A stretch of 64,000 bases of DNA from a virus. The position numbers and the translations under genes are program-made. The stretch lies in the IMG/VR virus record IMGVR_UViG_3300034060_001466, positions 1-64,000 of that record; one strand, given 5' to 3'. The notes beneath the pieces were generated by a model, which saw only the letters and a program-made list of their open reading frames with translations, was not told the DNA's origin and ran no database searches. Positions within the stretch are counted from its first letter, which is position 1. Each line of letters starts with the position of its first letter. Of this stretch, positions 53,386 through 62,308 are shown in pieces.

Positions 53386-55269
53386 TTAGTTGAATGTTAC
53401 AGTCACTGTATCGATTCTAATAGCTGAATTGTGGATTTTAAATTCTACGTATATTCCGTTTGTTGCATTAAATCCTCCAAATGTTCCATTTATTGTATTT
53501 CCACTGGATGAACCTAATCGGATTTGACCATCAGTTGCACCATCATCAAATGTTCCAAAATTATAACCTGAACCGTTTAGGATTAATGGATACGAAGTAG
53601 GTCCAAAAACTCCAACGGTTGCTCCTATTTTACGAACAGTTACAGTAAGAGCACCGCTAATTAAATCAGCTAGAGCAGATCCGCCTGCGAAAGTTCCAGC
53701 GAATACCATTGAAAAACTAGGAATTGGAACGCTTGACGAACTTAGTGTAGTATAAAATTTTCTATAGTACGATGCAGCTGCAGTAAGTGAAGAATAGTTT
53801 GGGTTTGAACCATTTAAGTCTGATTTAAAAGCAGCTAGATCGGGTTGAATTGTTGCAGTATTTGGTGCAGTTAAGAAATATTGATCAGGTCTAACGATTG
53901 TACCACCGACAACGCAAGCATTTCCGTTTGATAGACTTGCGGTAGAAACCCATGCAGTCGTGTAATCGCTTTGTAATCTAAAAGCCTCATCGTCAAATCG
54001 CTCTACGTATTGAGTGCTATTTCCACTAGTTGGATATGTGTCCACTAATATTGAATGAGTTGAAGAAGATTTAGTTCCGCCTGAAGACCATGGATCAAAT
54101 AGTGAAGCAGTCGCGGCTGCAGTTGCTCCTCGATACCTAAAATTTGAAGAATTAATCGCCCAATTTAAAATATCATATTCAGCAGCTGTATTGTTGAAGA
54201 AATTGGTCCATCCAGTAAAAGTACCAGAAGTTGGTGACCATGCATATTCAGCAATAGTTGGAACTCCGTACGATGGTGCAACAAATTGAAAATTAGTATT
54301 TGCGCCAAGAGCACGGCCTTGAGTATTTGCGTTTAGGTTATTAATTGCATCAACGTGTGCACTAAACTGTGAAGTTAGAGTGTAGTACTCAACACCGCTT
54401 AGATGCTTGGTTACAATATTTCCTAGAGTTTCTTCGATTGTACAAGTTGAACCGGCTCCAAAGCTTGGAGTAGATGCATTTGTATCAAAGAAAACTGCAG
54501 ATTGTGTATAAGTGAAAGTTTGAGCACCATCACTAGTTGAATCAGTTAGGTTTGTAATAACTATATTGTATTTACCGCCGTCTATTAAACCTACGCCAGA
54601 TAGTACTTGATCAATATCAACGGTTACGGTAATGTCAGCTTTTTGTTTTAAACTATCAGTTGCAAAACCGGCAATAATAATGTCAATACCGTCTGTACTT
54701 GAATATGTCCCGTCTGCAGTAACTCCCTGAGAAAATGTTGAAATAATAGTGGTGCCATCTGCATCATATACATCAACGGTTACCGTAGCGTCTCCGCCTT
54801 GACCAGTTACCGCATTTGCTGTACTGAATGAGACTGTGCTACTAGTTGTCGTTGACTGATTTGTACCTGCCCAAGTTCCAGCCTTAAATGGAGTTCCTTC
54901 AGTCGTTGGATTGCTTATTCTAACCGTTGATCTAGCTAAAGTTTCTGATACTAATCCAGACGAGGTTCCGTCGTTTGTGCCAAAGTGACTTGCGAATGTT
55001 GGAGTAGGAACGTAAACATTTATTGTACTTGAATCTCCAGGTTTCTGAGCTCCAAGTATATCAATTCCAACAAAATTAACTTTTGAATAATTTCCGACAA
55101 GAACGCCTTCATCATAAAAATCAATTCCGCTAATTCCACTTGAGCCGGTATTTGGAGAATCATTCCAATATAAATTACCCGAATTATCTATTGCTAAAAA
55201 TTTAGTCTTGGTGTTATCCTGGGATACTCCGCTAAGATCAACTTGTTTTATTTTAAGTTTGTGGGACAT
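53386..55269 (-). CDS. fibre/tail structural protein, unknown
   Basis: A 627-residue beta-rich protein with no recognised domain. The N-terminus (KFLAIDNSGNLYWNDSPNTGSSG) resembles the tail-fibre starts seen in neighbours. The body is Thr, Ser and Gly-rich (TTSSTVSFSTANAVTGQGGDATVTVDVYDADG), with a C-terminal beta domain (GYNFGTFDDGATDGQIRLGSSSG). It has a late-promoter-like box (GATAAATAACTG) about 31 nt before the ATG. Position between the giant fibre and a glycosyltransferase suggests a tail-fibre or adhesin component. Confidence 0.6.
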   Translation of the reverse strand: MSHKLKIKQVDLSGVSQDNTKTKFLAIDNSGNLYWNDSPNTGSSGISGIDFYDEGVLVGNYSKVNFVGIDILGAQKPGDSSTINVYVPTPTFASHFGTNDGTSSGLVSETLARSTVRISNPTTEGTPFKAGTWAGTNQSTTTSSTVSFSTANAVTGQGGDATVTVDVYDADGTTIISTFSQGVTADGTYSSTDGIDIIIAGFATDSLKQKADITVTVDIDQVLSGVGLIDGGKYNIVITNLTDSTSDGAQTFTYTQSAVFFDTNASTPSFGAGSTCTIEETLGNIVTKHLSGVEYYTLTSQFSAHVDAINNLNANTQGRALGANTNFQFVAPSYGVPTIAEYAWSPTSGTFTGWTNFFNNTAAEYDILNWAINSSNFRYRGATAAATASLFDPWSSGGTKSSSTHSILVDTYPTSGNSTQYVERFDDEAFRLQSDYTTAWVSTASLSNGNACVVGGTIVRPDQYFLTAPNTATIQPDLAAFKSDLNGSNPNYSSLTAAASYYRKFYTTLSSSSVPIPSFSMVFAGTFAGGSALADLISGALTVTVRKIGATVGVFGPTSYPLILNGSGYNFGTFDDGATDGQIRLGSSSGNTINGTFGGFNATNGIYVEFKIHNSAIRIDTVTVTFN

Positions 55270-55296
55270 TCGGTTTTAATTTACATTTTTCTACTA

Positions 55297-55308
55297 CAGT
55301 TATTTATC
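55297..55308 (-). promoter_or_regulatory. late-promoter-like motif GATAAATAACTG
   Basis: Minus-strand copy about 31 nt upstream of the ATG at 55269. It precedes the unit that holds the fibre genes 53386, 53170 and 41961. Confidence 0.55.
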
Positions 55309-55330
55309 ATCACTAGTAGATCCAAGTAAT

Positions 55331-56287
55331 CTATTTCCGTTTCTCCTTGGCATATAAAATAGCAGCAACGTATTTCCCAGATGCGCTTTCCGGATCAACG
55401 TACGATAGATCAGTATCAAATGGACTACTTGATCGAAAATCTGCTTTATAAAATAACGTATCTTTGGTTGAATCAGTTACTCCAGCATTGTGCATAATTG
55501 GGCACTTATTGTATGCATGGATATCAGAAGTTCCCCAACTAAAATCAAGTTCAGGAGTAACAATCGTCTGGGCTCCCATTTTCCATGCTCCCCAAAGAAC
55601 TGACCACATATCAGCACACCACTTTTGAATTGGATTAAATTGAGCCGCTTCTTCTGTAGATAAATTAGAGCGGTCTTGATGCTCTCTATCACACATGTAC
55701 TTGTAAATAGTCAATGTGTCCTCGGCTACTTCTTTCCAGAAATCGGCAGTTACACCTTTCATTAAGTATTGAGCACCGCCTGAGCCAGCCTCATTTGCTT
55801 CCACTAATTCCGGTGGAATTCCTGAAAGACTGCATAGATCTGTGAAAATATCTTCTGATTTGCTCTTAATGTACTTCGCACCAATGTATGAAATTGTGTC
55901 GCTTACGTACCAATAAAGATCTCCATGTAGGGCATCAAAGTTAGGAAGTTCTCTAAAAATAATATCAGAATCATGGTAAAAGACAGTTTCTCCACGAAGT
56001 TCCGGATGAGCTCTAAAGTGCTGTTCTAGAATATCAGGTCTTAGGATCGGAATGTATCCATAATTTTCAGTTATTCTCTTTTTATAGAAAAAGAATCTTA
56101 CCATTGGATATTTGGAAGCAAGAGCTCTACCTTCAGGCGAAGGTTCATTATCATAGGCAAATAGAATATCTATCCAGTTAGGGTTTATTCCGCTCTTCAT
56201 AAAATTATGAATTACTACCTCAACTTGCCAATGAAAATACGGGTGGTCCGGCTGAGCGGACATAAATATAGTCTTCTTAGTTAGCAT
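55331..56287 (-). CDS. GT-A glycosyltransferase (possibly hydroxyproline/serine-type)
   Basis: A 318-residue glycosyltransferase. The donor site HDSDIIF has a DxD motif near residue 108. The C-terminal half has QKWCADMWSVLWGAWKMGAQTIVTPELDF and CPIMHNAGV. The general layout (N-terminal GT-A with DxD, then a W-rich acceptor region ending in a conserved HNAG) resembles enzymes such as plant hydroxyproline/serine glycosyltransferases. That resemblance is weak, and other GT-A families remain possible. It lies in the fibre region among other glycosyltransferases, consistent with fibre glycosylation. Confidence 0.6.
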   Translation of the reverse strand: MLTKKTIFMSAQPDHPYFHWQVEVVIHNFMKSGINPNWIDILFAYDNEPSPEGRALASKYPMVRFFFYKKRITENYGYIPILRPDILEQHFRAHPELRGETVFYHDSDIIFRELPNFDALHGDLYWYVSDTISYIGAKYIKSKSEDIFTDLCSLSGIPPELVEANEAGSGGAQYLMKGVTADFWKEVAEDTLTIYKYMCDREHQDRSNLSTEEAAQFNPIQKWCADMWSVLWGAWKMGAQTIVTPELDFSWGTSDIHAYNKCPIMHNAGVTDSTKDTLFYKADFRSSSPFDTDLSYVDPESASGKYVAAILYAKEKRK

Positions 56288-56317
56288 ACTAATTTATACT
56301 ACTAATTGGCTTAAGGT

Positions 56318-58744
56318 TTATCCTCTAATGGTAGTAGTTGTAGTTAGATATTCAGTTACGTTAACTTCATACAGACACTCATCTAATATGATTTTCCACT
56401 TACCAATTGGGTCGATTGTAAATATACCTTCGATTATAGTATCAGATCCGTCGATTGTTACAGTATACATACCTTCTGAAATAGGCGCGTTTATATTATC
56501 AAATATTTGAATTACTGAATACTCAGTTGTTGATAAAACAAACGATATAGTCTTAGCCTCACGGTCTTGATAATACTCAATTGATACAGATGGGCATCCA
56601 ATTGTAGTAGTAGTGGTAGTTGATGGAGCAAGCGTAGTGGTTGTGGTCGTTGCCGCTAGCGTTGTAGTCGTAGTAGTAATTCCGCTATACAGTCCGCAAT
56701 CTATCACAGTTAAAGTTTGAGCACCTGCATCAAATTCATAACAGAATGTACATGTCGAGTTAATTGTTACTTTGAGAGGTCCATCGATTAGCGCTAAATT
56801 TTCAGCCGGAATTCTAGTTGTACCTGTGTAAATAATATCGGCAAATTGCTGGATCGTATAAAGTAATCCTCCAGGCCCAGTAACTTGAAAAGTATATTGA
56901 CTTTCGCCAGTCTGGGATGGAGTAACTGTGAATTCGCTACATGGATCAATCGTCGTCGTTGTAGTAGTCGGAGCAATCGTCGTTGTAGTAGTCGGAGCGA
57001 TTGTTGTAGTGGTAGTCGGCTCAATTGTCGTAGTAGTAGTCGGCTCAATTGTCGTAGTAGTAGTCGGAGCGATTGTTGTAGTGGTAGTCGGTGCAATCGT
57101 CGTAGTAGTCGGCGCAATTGTCGTCGTAGTGGTTGGAGCAGCGGTGGTAGTTGTTGTGGTAACTGCACCAAACTCAACGTTAACTACGTATTGGCAGCCT
57201 GCCGCATTGGTAAACGTGTACGTACCATATACGGTATTAATATTTGAAGATAAGTACTCAGAATCAGTTCTGTTAAATATCCATGAAAGACTTATGTTAA
57301 CTCCATGCAATTCAGTCAGATTGTAGGTAGGTCCACCTGCTGACGCAAAGACTACTGAATACGGACCAGTTGGAGTTCCTATAAATGATATGACTGTTGC
57401 ATTTAAGTTTTCAGCAACTGAGTAATTAATTGAGCCTGGAGCACAAGTCGTTGTTGTACTTGTTGGTGCGATCGTAGTAGTCAAGGTAGGCGAAACCGTT
57501 GTAGTTGTTGTAGTTGGAGTAGCCTGAAAAGGAATAGCGTAAAAAGGACTAAATGAGGTTACTTGCGCCCATATTTTTCTAGTTGCATAGTCAGGAGCAT
57601 ACGGTCCAGTTAAGACAGTTTCATCAACATAGACTCCATTTACATTATGGAATATTCGAACTGTGTCAAATACCGGCTCAGTCATTGCTTGAGGTAGAGT
57701 AAATTCAAGAAGAGCTCCAATAGTTAATGGAGTTGAAATATCAAATGCCATTGCTGCATTATTTAAGTAATAACCTGCCGGTAAAATACCAGATGGAGAT
57801 AGAGTCGGCGCTGGTACAGAACATACTGTGATTGGCGCAGATTCTGTAGCGTTTGTATCTAACACAACCGATACTCCAACCTGTGGGTGATTCGTTGAAC
57901 TTTGACCAGCTTGCACAATTTCGGTCGTACATAAAACGCCAGCTGCTCCGCAATAAGGATCAGCTGATGTGTAAATTAGAGTTACAAAATCGCCACCGTC
58001 TAGTCCATATCCAGCAACAGAAGTGTTCCAATAAAGTTCATCAGTTGAATCAACTGCCCCGTAATTACTTGCAGTAGTCCCATTGTCTTTACTAAAGTAC
58101 GCTGGCGCTACTTTGGTGCCATCTCCTATGATTATTTGTTGGCCGTTAATGAACAATAAGTACTCACTAGTCGTGATCGGCGCGGGCATCGGAAGTAATC
58201 CTGGTGAAACTAAAGCAGAGTCTCCAGTAATTACATTTGGCGTTACCGATCTGGTTACAGCCGCTCTACAAGAACCTGCACCGCCTCCGCTGAGTAGCGT
58301 CCAGCCAGTTGATACTAAATATCCATAAAATCCTTCAATTCGGCCGCCCTGTTGAGTAATGTAGATTACTTCTCCTGGAACTCCAGTTGGCGGAATTGCT
58401 CCGTATACTTTAAGTCGAAGCCTTTTACCTTCAACTACATCTTCCATTACCGCATTTTTACCGGTGATTGCGCCAGTTGGGTAGAGTTTTATTACTTCAG
58501 GATACGACCCATTTTGTTGCTGTGCACCGTATACAGTTAGACCTTGCCTAACGATGATTGTGTTTGCTGAAATTCCTTCAATGTCAACTGAAACTCCACC
58601 AGTTTGATCGAAGTTAACGGCTGATAGAAACTCAGTTATTGCTGACTTTATTGTGCTAAAATTAAAATTAGCCAAATCAACAACGCTAGTTAAGCTAGCA
58701 CCGTTAATTGATTTTACACTTGAAATTTTTAATTGAATTGACAT
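56318..58744 (-). CDS. fibre protein with mucin-like Thr tracts (808 aa)
   Basis: An 808-residue protein. The N-terminal 170 residues form a fibre-like base (IKSAITEFLSAVNFDQTGG, GEVIYITQQGGRIEGFYGYL). A middle globular part follows. Thr/Pro/Ala tracts (TTTTTIAP-type units of 7-8 residues) occur at about residues 408-435, 527-600 and 688-715, separating beta-rich domains of about 85 residues. Such tracts look like mucin domains and are natural O-glycosylation sites. It ends in a short domain plus Arg-Gly. A full AATAAATAACTAAAAAG motif lies 20 nt upstream. Confidence 0.65.
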   Translation of the reverse strand: MSIQLKISSVKSINGASLTSVVDLANFNFSTIKSAITEFLSAVNFDQTGGVSVDIEGISANTIIVRQGLTVYGAQQQNGSYPEVIKLYPTGAITGKNAVMEDVVEGKRLRLKVYGAIPPTGVPGEVIYITQQGGRIEGFYGYLVSTGWTLLSGGGAGSCRAAVTRSVTPNVITGDSALVSPGLLPMPAPITTSEYLLFINGQQIIIGDGTKVAPAYFSKDNGTTASNYGAVDSTDELYWNTSVAGYGLDGGDFVTLIYTSADPYCGAAGVLCTTEIVQAGQSSTNHPQVGVSVVLDTNATESAPITVCSVPAPTLSPSGILPAGYYLNNAAMAFDISTPLTIGALLEFTLPQAMTEPVFDTVRIFHNVNGVYVDETVLTGPYAPDYATRKIWAQVTSFSPFYAIPFQATPTTTTTTVSPTLTTTIAPTSTTTTCAPGSINYSVAENLNATVISFIGTPTGPYSVVFASAGGPTYNLTELHGVNISLSWIFNRTDSEYLSSNINTVYGTYTFTNAAGCQYVVNVEFGAVTTTTTTAAPTTTTTIAPTTTTIAPTTTTTIAPTTTTTIEPTTTTTIEPTTTTTIAPTTTTTIAPTTTTTTIDPCSEFTVTPSQTGESQYTFQVTGPGGLLYTIQQFADIIYTGTTRIPAENLALIDGPLKVTINSTCTFCYEFDAGAQTLTVIDCGLYSGITTTTTTLAATTTTTTLAPSTTTTTTIGCPSVSIEYYQDREAKTISFVLSTTEYSVIQIFDNINAPISEGMYTVTIDGSDTIIEGIFTIDPIGKWKIILDECLYEVNVTEYLTTTTTIRG
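56945..57163 (-). repeat. TTTTTIAP coding repeat
   Basis: About nine in-frame copies of a 21-24 bp unit encode 7-8 residue Thr-rich peptides (TTTTTIAP, TTTTTIEP). The largest Thr tract of the 808-aa protein. Confidence 0.8.
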
Positions 58745-58763
58745 CGTTATTTAAAGTATCTAA

Positions 58764-58780
58764 CTTTTTAGTTATTTATT
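58764..58780 (-). promoter_or_regulatory. late-promoter-like motif AATAAATAACTAAAAAG
   Basis: Identical 17-nt copy of the 16503 motif, on the minus strand, about 20 nt upstream of the ATG at 58744. Confidence 0.7.
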
Positions 58781-58798
58781 AACTTGAAAGAAGAATCG

Positions 58799-60151
58799 TT
58801 ATTTTATTGGATTTTTACTGCCTTTTGCTGTACCTGAAAGAACTTCTGTTTTACTATCAACTTCTGCATCTAGTGCAATAATACCTGATCTAACGATACA
58901 CTCATTTAGATTAGCATAGATGACACTTTCTGGAGAACTTTTGATATAACTAAGGTCTATTCGATTAACGCTACCTTTTTCAAACATACACTCGTCTAGG
59001 TGACAGTATCGGATATCGTTTCCGGTTAGGATTCGACATTCGGTTATATGTGATGATCTTACTTTGCAGCCATAAAGCATACAGTCTGTAATCTCTGCCT
59101 CAATTGAGCAATTTATCAAGTCAAGCCCTTTAATTCCAAATCCTTCCTTTAACGAAGAATCTTTTAATTGAACTCTCTCCGTATCAGTATCATAGTTAAT
59201 AGAACCTTTAGTCATTTGGCCAAAAGTAATTAAGTCAAATAGGCTATCTCTAACCTTTAGGTAATTTGCTTCAAGAATACGAGGGTCATCTTTTAAGTCA
59301 ACGTAAAGATCGATATTTGGAAAATTCTTAGTGAAATTTTCGTATGACTTTAGAGCAAGAGTGTTATCTCTTTGTTTTTTCAAAACATCGTGAACTTTTT
59401 TCTGTTCATCAATTGAGTATTGGTAATTAGATTGAAGCGTGTTGTACAGAGACTCGGCTATGTAGTTAACTAAGTTAGTTGCACTAGATCTCTTATTTTG
59501 ATAGTCGGCTCCACCTGCGTATCTAACTTCAACGTAACCGTCTTTTAACTTATCGAAATTAATTCCAAAGTATTTAGATTGAGGGTAATTAAATTCAAGT
59601 GGACTGCTGGGTTTTGAATAGGCGATTGACGTCTCAGCTAGGAACTTATTTTTAGGGTAAATATTTGTTACTGGATTCTTGTAAATCTTTTGAATTCTAG
59701 ATTTAGCAGAAGGCCACATGTCAAAGATTTTCTCCTCATTTAGTCCAAGAATGTACTTAAAAACATTTAGATTCTGAAGACGCTCTCTTAAACCAAGATC
59801 AAATTCATTTAGTGACATATTAATATGCAGTCCAGTACGTTCGGTCGTGAATCCATTTTCATCGATAAAATTCATAACTTTATACATAACGTGAATTGCT
59901 TCATTATATGGCATTACTCCAGTAATAAGCTCATTCATTTTAAATCCGCCTGAAAAATCTGGCTCTAATTTGAATTCTGAGTAACTTACGGCAATATCTG
60001 AATTGTATTCGTTTGTGCTGATTACTTTTTTGCCAAGTAATACTTCCAATTTTTCAGCAAGCTCAGCCCTACCGATTGGAGAAAAGAATTCAAATTCGAA
60101 TCCAATATTTACGTTGTCAAAAAGACGTTGTTGATTTAGATCTTTATACAT
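58799..60151 (-). CDS. amidoligase-like enzyme with pentapeptide-like C-terminus
   Basis: A 450-residue protein. The N-terminal ~250 residues fit the COOH-NH2 amidoligase (Amidoligase_2, glutamine-synthetase-like) family: GFEFEF metal site at about 17-22, EPDFSGGFKMNELITG near 58, RTGLHINMSL near 103 and a VEVRYAGG strand near 209. These enzymes join amino groups to carboxylates using ATP. The C-terminal region (about residues 330-440) is built of repeating short units with regularly spaced Cys, Leu and Ile (LINCSIEAEITDCMLYGCKVRSS, HLDECMFEKG), like a right-handed beta-helix. No cell-wall or substrate-specific domain is visible, so the target is open. Confidence 0.55.
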   Translation of the reverse strand: MYKDLNQQRLFDNVNIGFEFEFFSPIGRAELAEKLEVLLGKKVISTNEYNSDIAVSYSEFKLEPDFSGGFKMNELITGVMPYNEAIHVMYKVMNFIDENGFTTERTGLHINMSLNEFDLGLRERLQNLNVFKYILGLNEEKIFDMWPSAKSRIQKIYKNPVTNIYPKNKFLAETSIAYSKPSSPLEFNYPQSKYFGINFDKLKDGYVEVRYAGGADYQNKRSSATNLVNYIAESLYNTLQSNYQYSIDEQKKVHDVLKKQRDNTLALKSYENFTKNFPNIDLYVDLKDDPRILEANYLKVRDSLFDLITFGQMTKGSINYDTDTERVQLKDSSLKEGFGIKGLDLINCSIEAEITDCMLYGCKVRSSHITECRILTGNDIRYCHLDECMFEKGSVNRIDLSYIKSSPESVIYANLNECIVRSGIIALDAEVDSKTEVLSGTAKGSKNPIK

Positions 60152-60156
60152 AATTG

Positions 60157-62229
60157 TTATTTGTTTATTGCAATGAATGGTACATTTAGTCGAGGTCGAG
60201 CATTATCAATTATAGCTAGAGTAGATTCGTCTCTAACGAATAGCTGACTCACTATAAATTCGTGATCCTCTGACTGAACCATTGTATTAAATAGTCTAAC
60301 ATTTGCAATTGAATAATTAGCAGAAGGTAGAGCCCAATTTTGAGTAGTTACAAAGCTAAATGTTCCAGGTTTAGCTGAGCCGTTAAATACTAAGTCAAGT
60401 CGATTGTAGTTTTTAATATTCGCTGGGTCCTGATTAAATTCATATACGTTAACTTCAAGCTGGCCGTATTGAGCGGATACTGGAACGATTATTGAATACC
60501 ATTCATCGTATAACAATTCGCCAACAGTAAATGAGTATTGACTGCTATTAATTCTTACGTGAATCGTTACGCTAGGTAATCCAGAAACGTCAGTTATTCC
60601 ACAGGAGATGACTAAGCCTTTACTATTGATGTTATCATATCCATCAAATATTCGGATGGTCTGTGATCCTGCATTGAATTTAACTAGCGCGCTAAATGTC
60701 ATATTTGGAGTAACTTCAGTTGAGGCAACTGCTTTATAGACAACTGCATGCTCGGATTGCTTGAATTGAAATTTGCCAACAAAACTTTGGGTTAAATCTT
60801 GAAATCTAGAGGTTAGGCTCAGGTCTCGATAACCTTCAACTACCACATATTTGCCTAAGTGATCAAGGAAAGAATCTTTGGGCCCATTCATTTTAACTGA
60901 GACTAATTTACCAGTAGAATCTAGGTAACTGTCTCCAGTATTTAATTGGTTATTCAGCCATGCACTGTAAATTGAACTGCTTTCGTATGCCCAAATTTCG
61001 TAAGGTTTTGCAGTAGTTTTTAGGTACTGATCTTCCTTTGTGTTTGAGGTAGTAGTTATGTAATTTTGCAAGACTGGTTTAACTGCACTCATATCGTAAT
61101 AGTACTCGATTAATGGAGCATAGTTAAAAGTTTTATCCAAAATTTTATTATCAAGATCTGGGTGTAGTGATCTACGAGTCTCATCGAATTTGTGCGAAAT
61201 CGTTTTAAACTGTTGTTTATCCAGAGCATCATTTGTCTGAACTTCAGCTTGTACACCGAATAGTTCATCGCTTGTCATAATAATATTGTCAAGGAATATT
61301 CGATCAGGCTCTTTCATTAGCATATCGATATTTGGATGAAATTTAGTTAATTGAATTTTCCAGTAAAGAGGCTCCATCATGAATCCTCTAAACAGATAAG
61401 ATCCTTGAATTTCGTACATTCGATTGGTTAATGGAAAGTACATGTAATCTCTTTTACGAGGTTGTGTGTTTGGTCCAAAAATAGACTGAAAGTAGATATT
61501 ATCGATATGAATCTCAAATGGTATTTCAAAATCTACACCAAACTCAGTAAAGTTAGGTTTATTATCTGGGAATACATTATTTGGAACTACTACTTTAACA
61601 CATTTTCGATCCAGTGTTTTAAATAGAGTCCACTCTTTAAATATAAAATCTCCGCCATCTCTATCCGGCTCAGTTTTAAAGTAAACTACTTCATGGCCAA
61701 ACAATTTATTTGTTTGTAGGCTCAATTCCTTAGAGATTCCGATCGCACTTCCAACTTCATAAGGTTTAAATGAAGCTTCTCTCTCAGCGATTAGAGCTGG
61801 ACAGCGTTCAGCTGAACAGTAAACGGTCGGTGTGTATAGAGTTACATCAATGTGAGTGCTTTGAACTCTAAATTTAATATTGTTAACGATTAATGGAGAG
61901 GTAAGCGCATCGTAATTAATTCCGTTATCGTATTCGTACTTGACCTCAAAGAAGACGTCGCTATTTGCAAAGTCTAGCACGTTAATTTCAGAAAGATCGT
62001 CTGGGCTAAAGGAATACCAAAGTGACCAGTTTCCACGGTTTAACGAATATCTAAATTTACGATTAATATTAGTAGAGACCGCTGTTCCAAGCTCAAGCGA
62101 TTCATCGAATCCCACGATTTTCACAGCCCCAGGTAAAGGTTCGCCAGTAGAAAATATTCTATAATTTTTACTGTACGCAACCGAGTTCTTATCAGGTTCC
62201 GGAATTATCTTGTAGGTGACTACTTGCAT
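60157..62229 (-). CDS. large tail/baseplate protein, unknown (C-terminal lectin-like region)
   Basis: A 690-residue protein. The first 430 residues are beta-rich with many aromatics (FRYSLNRGNWSLWYSFSP, YFPLTNRMYEIQGSYLFRGFMMEPLYWKIQL), consistent with a baseplate or tail-spike base. The C-terminal ~200 residues look like a LamG/jelly-roll-type domain (TFSALVKFNAGSQTIRIFDGYDNIN, NVRLFNTMVQSEDHEF). A late-promoter-like box lies 17 nt upstream of the ATG. The family is not recognised; a structural role is likely. Confidence 0.55.
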   Translation of the reverse strand: MQVVTYKIIPEPDKNSVAYSKNYRIFSTGEPLPGAVKIVGFDESLELGTAVSTNINRKFRYSLNRGNWSLWYSFSPDDLSEINVLDFANSDVFFEVKYEYDNGINYDALTSPLIVNNIKFRVQSTHIDVTLYTPTVYCSAERCPALIAEREASFKPYEVGSAIGISKELSLQTNKLFGHEVVYFKTEPDRDGGDFIFKEWTLFKTLDRKCVKVVVPNNVFPDNKPNFTEFGVDFEIPFEIHIDNIYFQSIFGPNTQPRKRDYMYFPLTNRMYEIQGSYLFRGFMMEPLYWKIQLTKFHPNIDMLMKEPDRIFLDNIIMTSDELFGVQAEVQTNDALDKQQFKTISHKFDETRRSLHPDLDNKILDKTFNYAPLIEYYYDMSAVKPVLQNYITTTSNTKEDQYLKTTAKPYEIWAYESSSIYSAWLNNQLNTGDSYLDSTGKLVSVKMNGPKDSFLDHLGKYVVVEGYRDLSLTSRFQDLTQSFVGKFQFKQSEHAVVYKAVASTEVTPNMTFSALVKFNAGSQTIRIFDGYDNINSKGLVISCGITDVSGLPSVTIHVRINSSQYSFTVGELLYDEWYSIIVPVSAQYGQLEVNVYEFNQDPANIKNYNRLDLVFNGSAKPGTFSFVTTQNWALPSANYSIANVRLFNTMVQSEDHEFIVSQLFVRDESTLAIIDNARPRLNVPFIAINK

Positions 62230-62238
62230 TAATTTTGT

Positions 62239-62254
62239 CTTTTTGTTATTTATC
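62239..62254 (-). promoter_or_regulatory. late-promoter-like motif GATAAATAACAAAAAG
   Basis: Minus-strand copy about 17 nt upstream of the ATG at 62229. It is divergent from the plus-strand motif at 62276-62295. Confidence 0.6.
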
Positions 62255-62275
62255 GCAGAGTATTACGGTTTTAGA

Positions 62276-62295
62276 CTAAAATAAATAATAAGAAA
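62276..62295 (+). promoter_or_regulatory. late-promoter-like motif (AAATAAATAATAAGAAAA)
   Basis: Plus-strand motif about 21 nt upstream of the ATG at 62309, forming a divergent promoter pair with the minus-strand copy. Confidence 0.6.
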
Positions 62296-62308
62296 ATCGG
62301 GGTTACAC

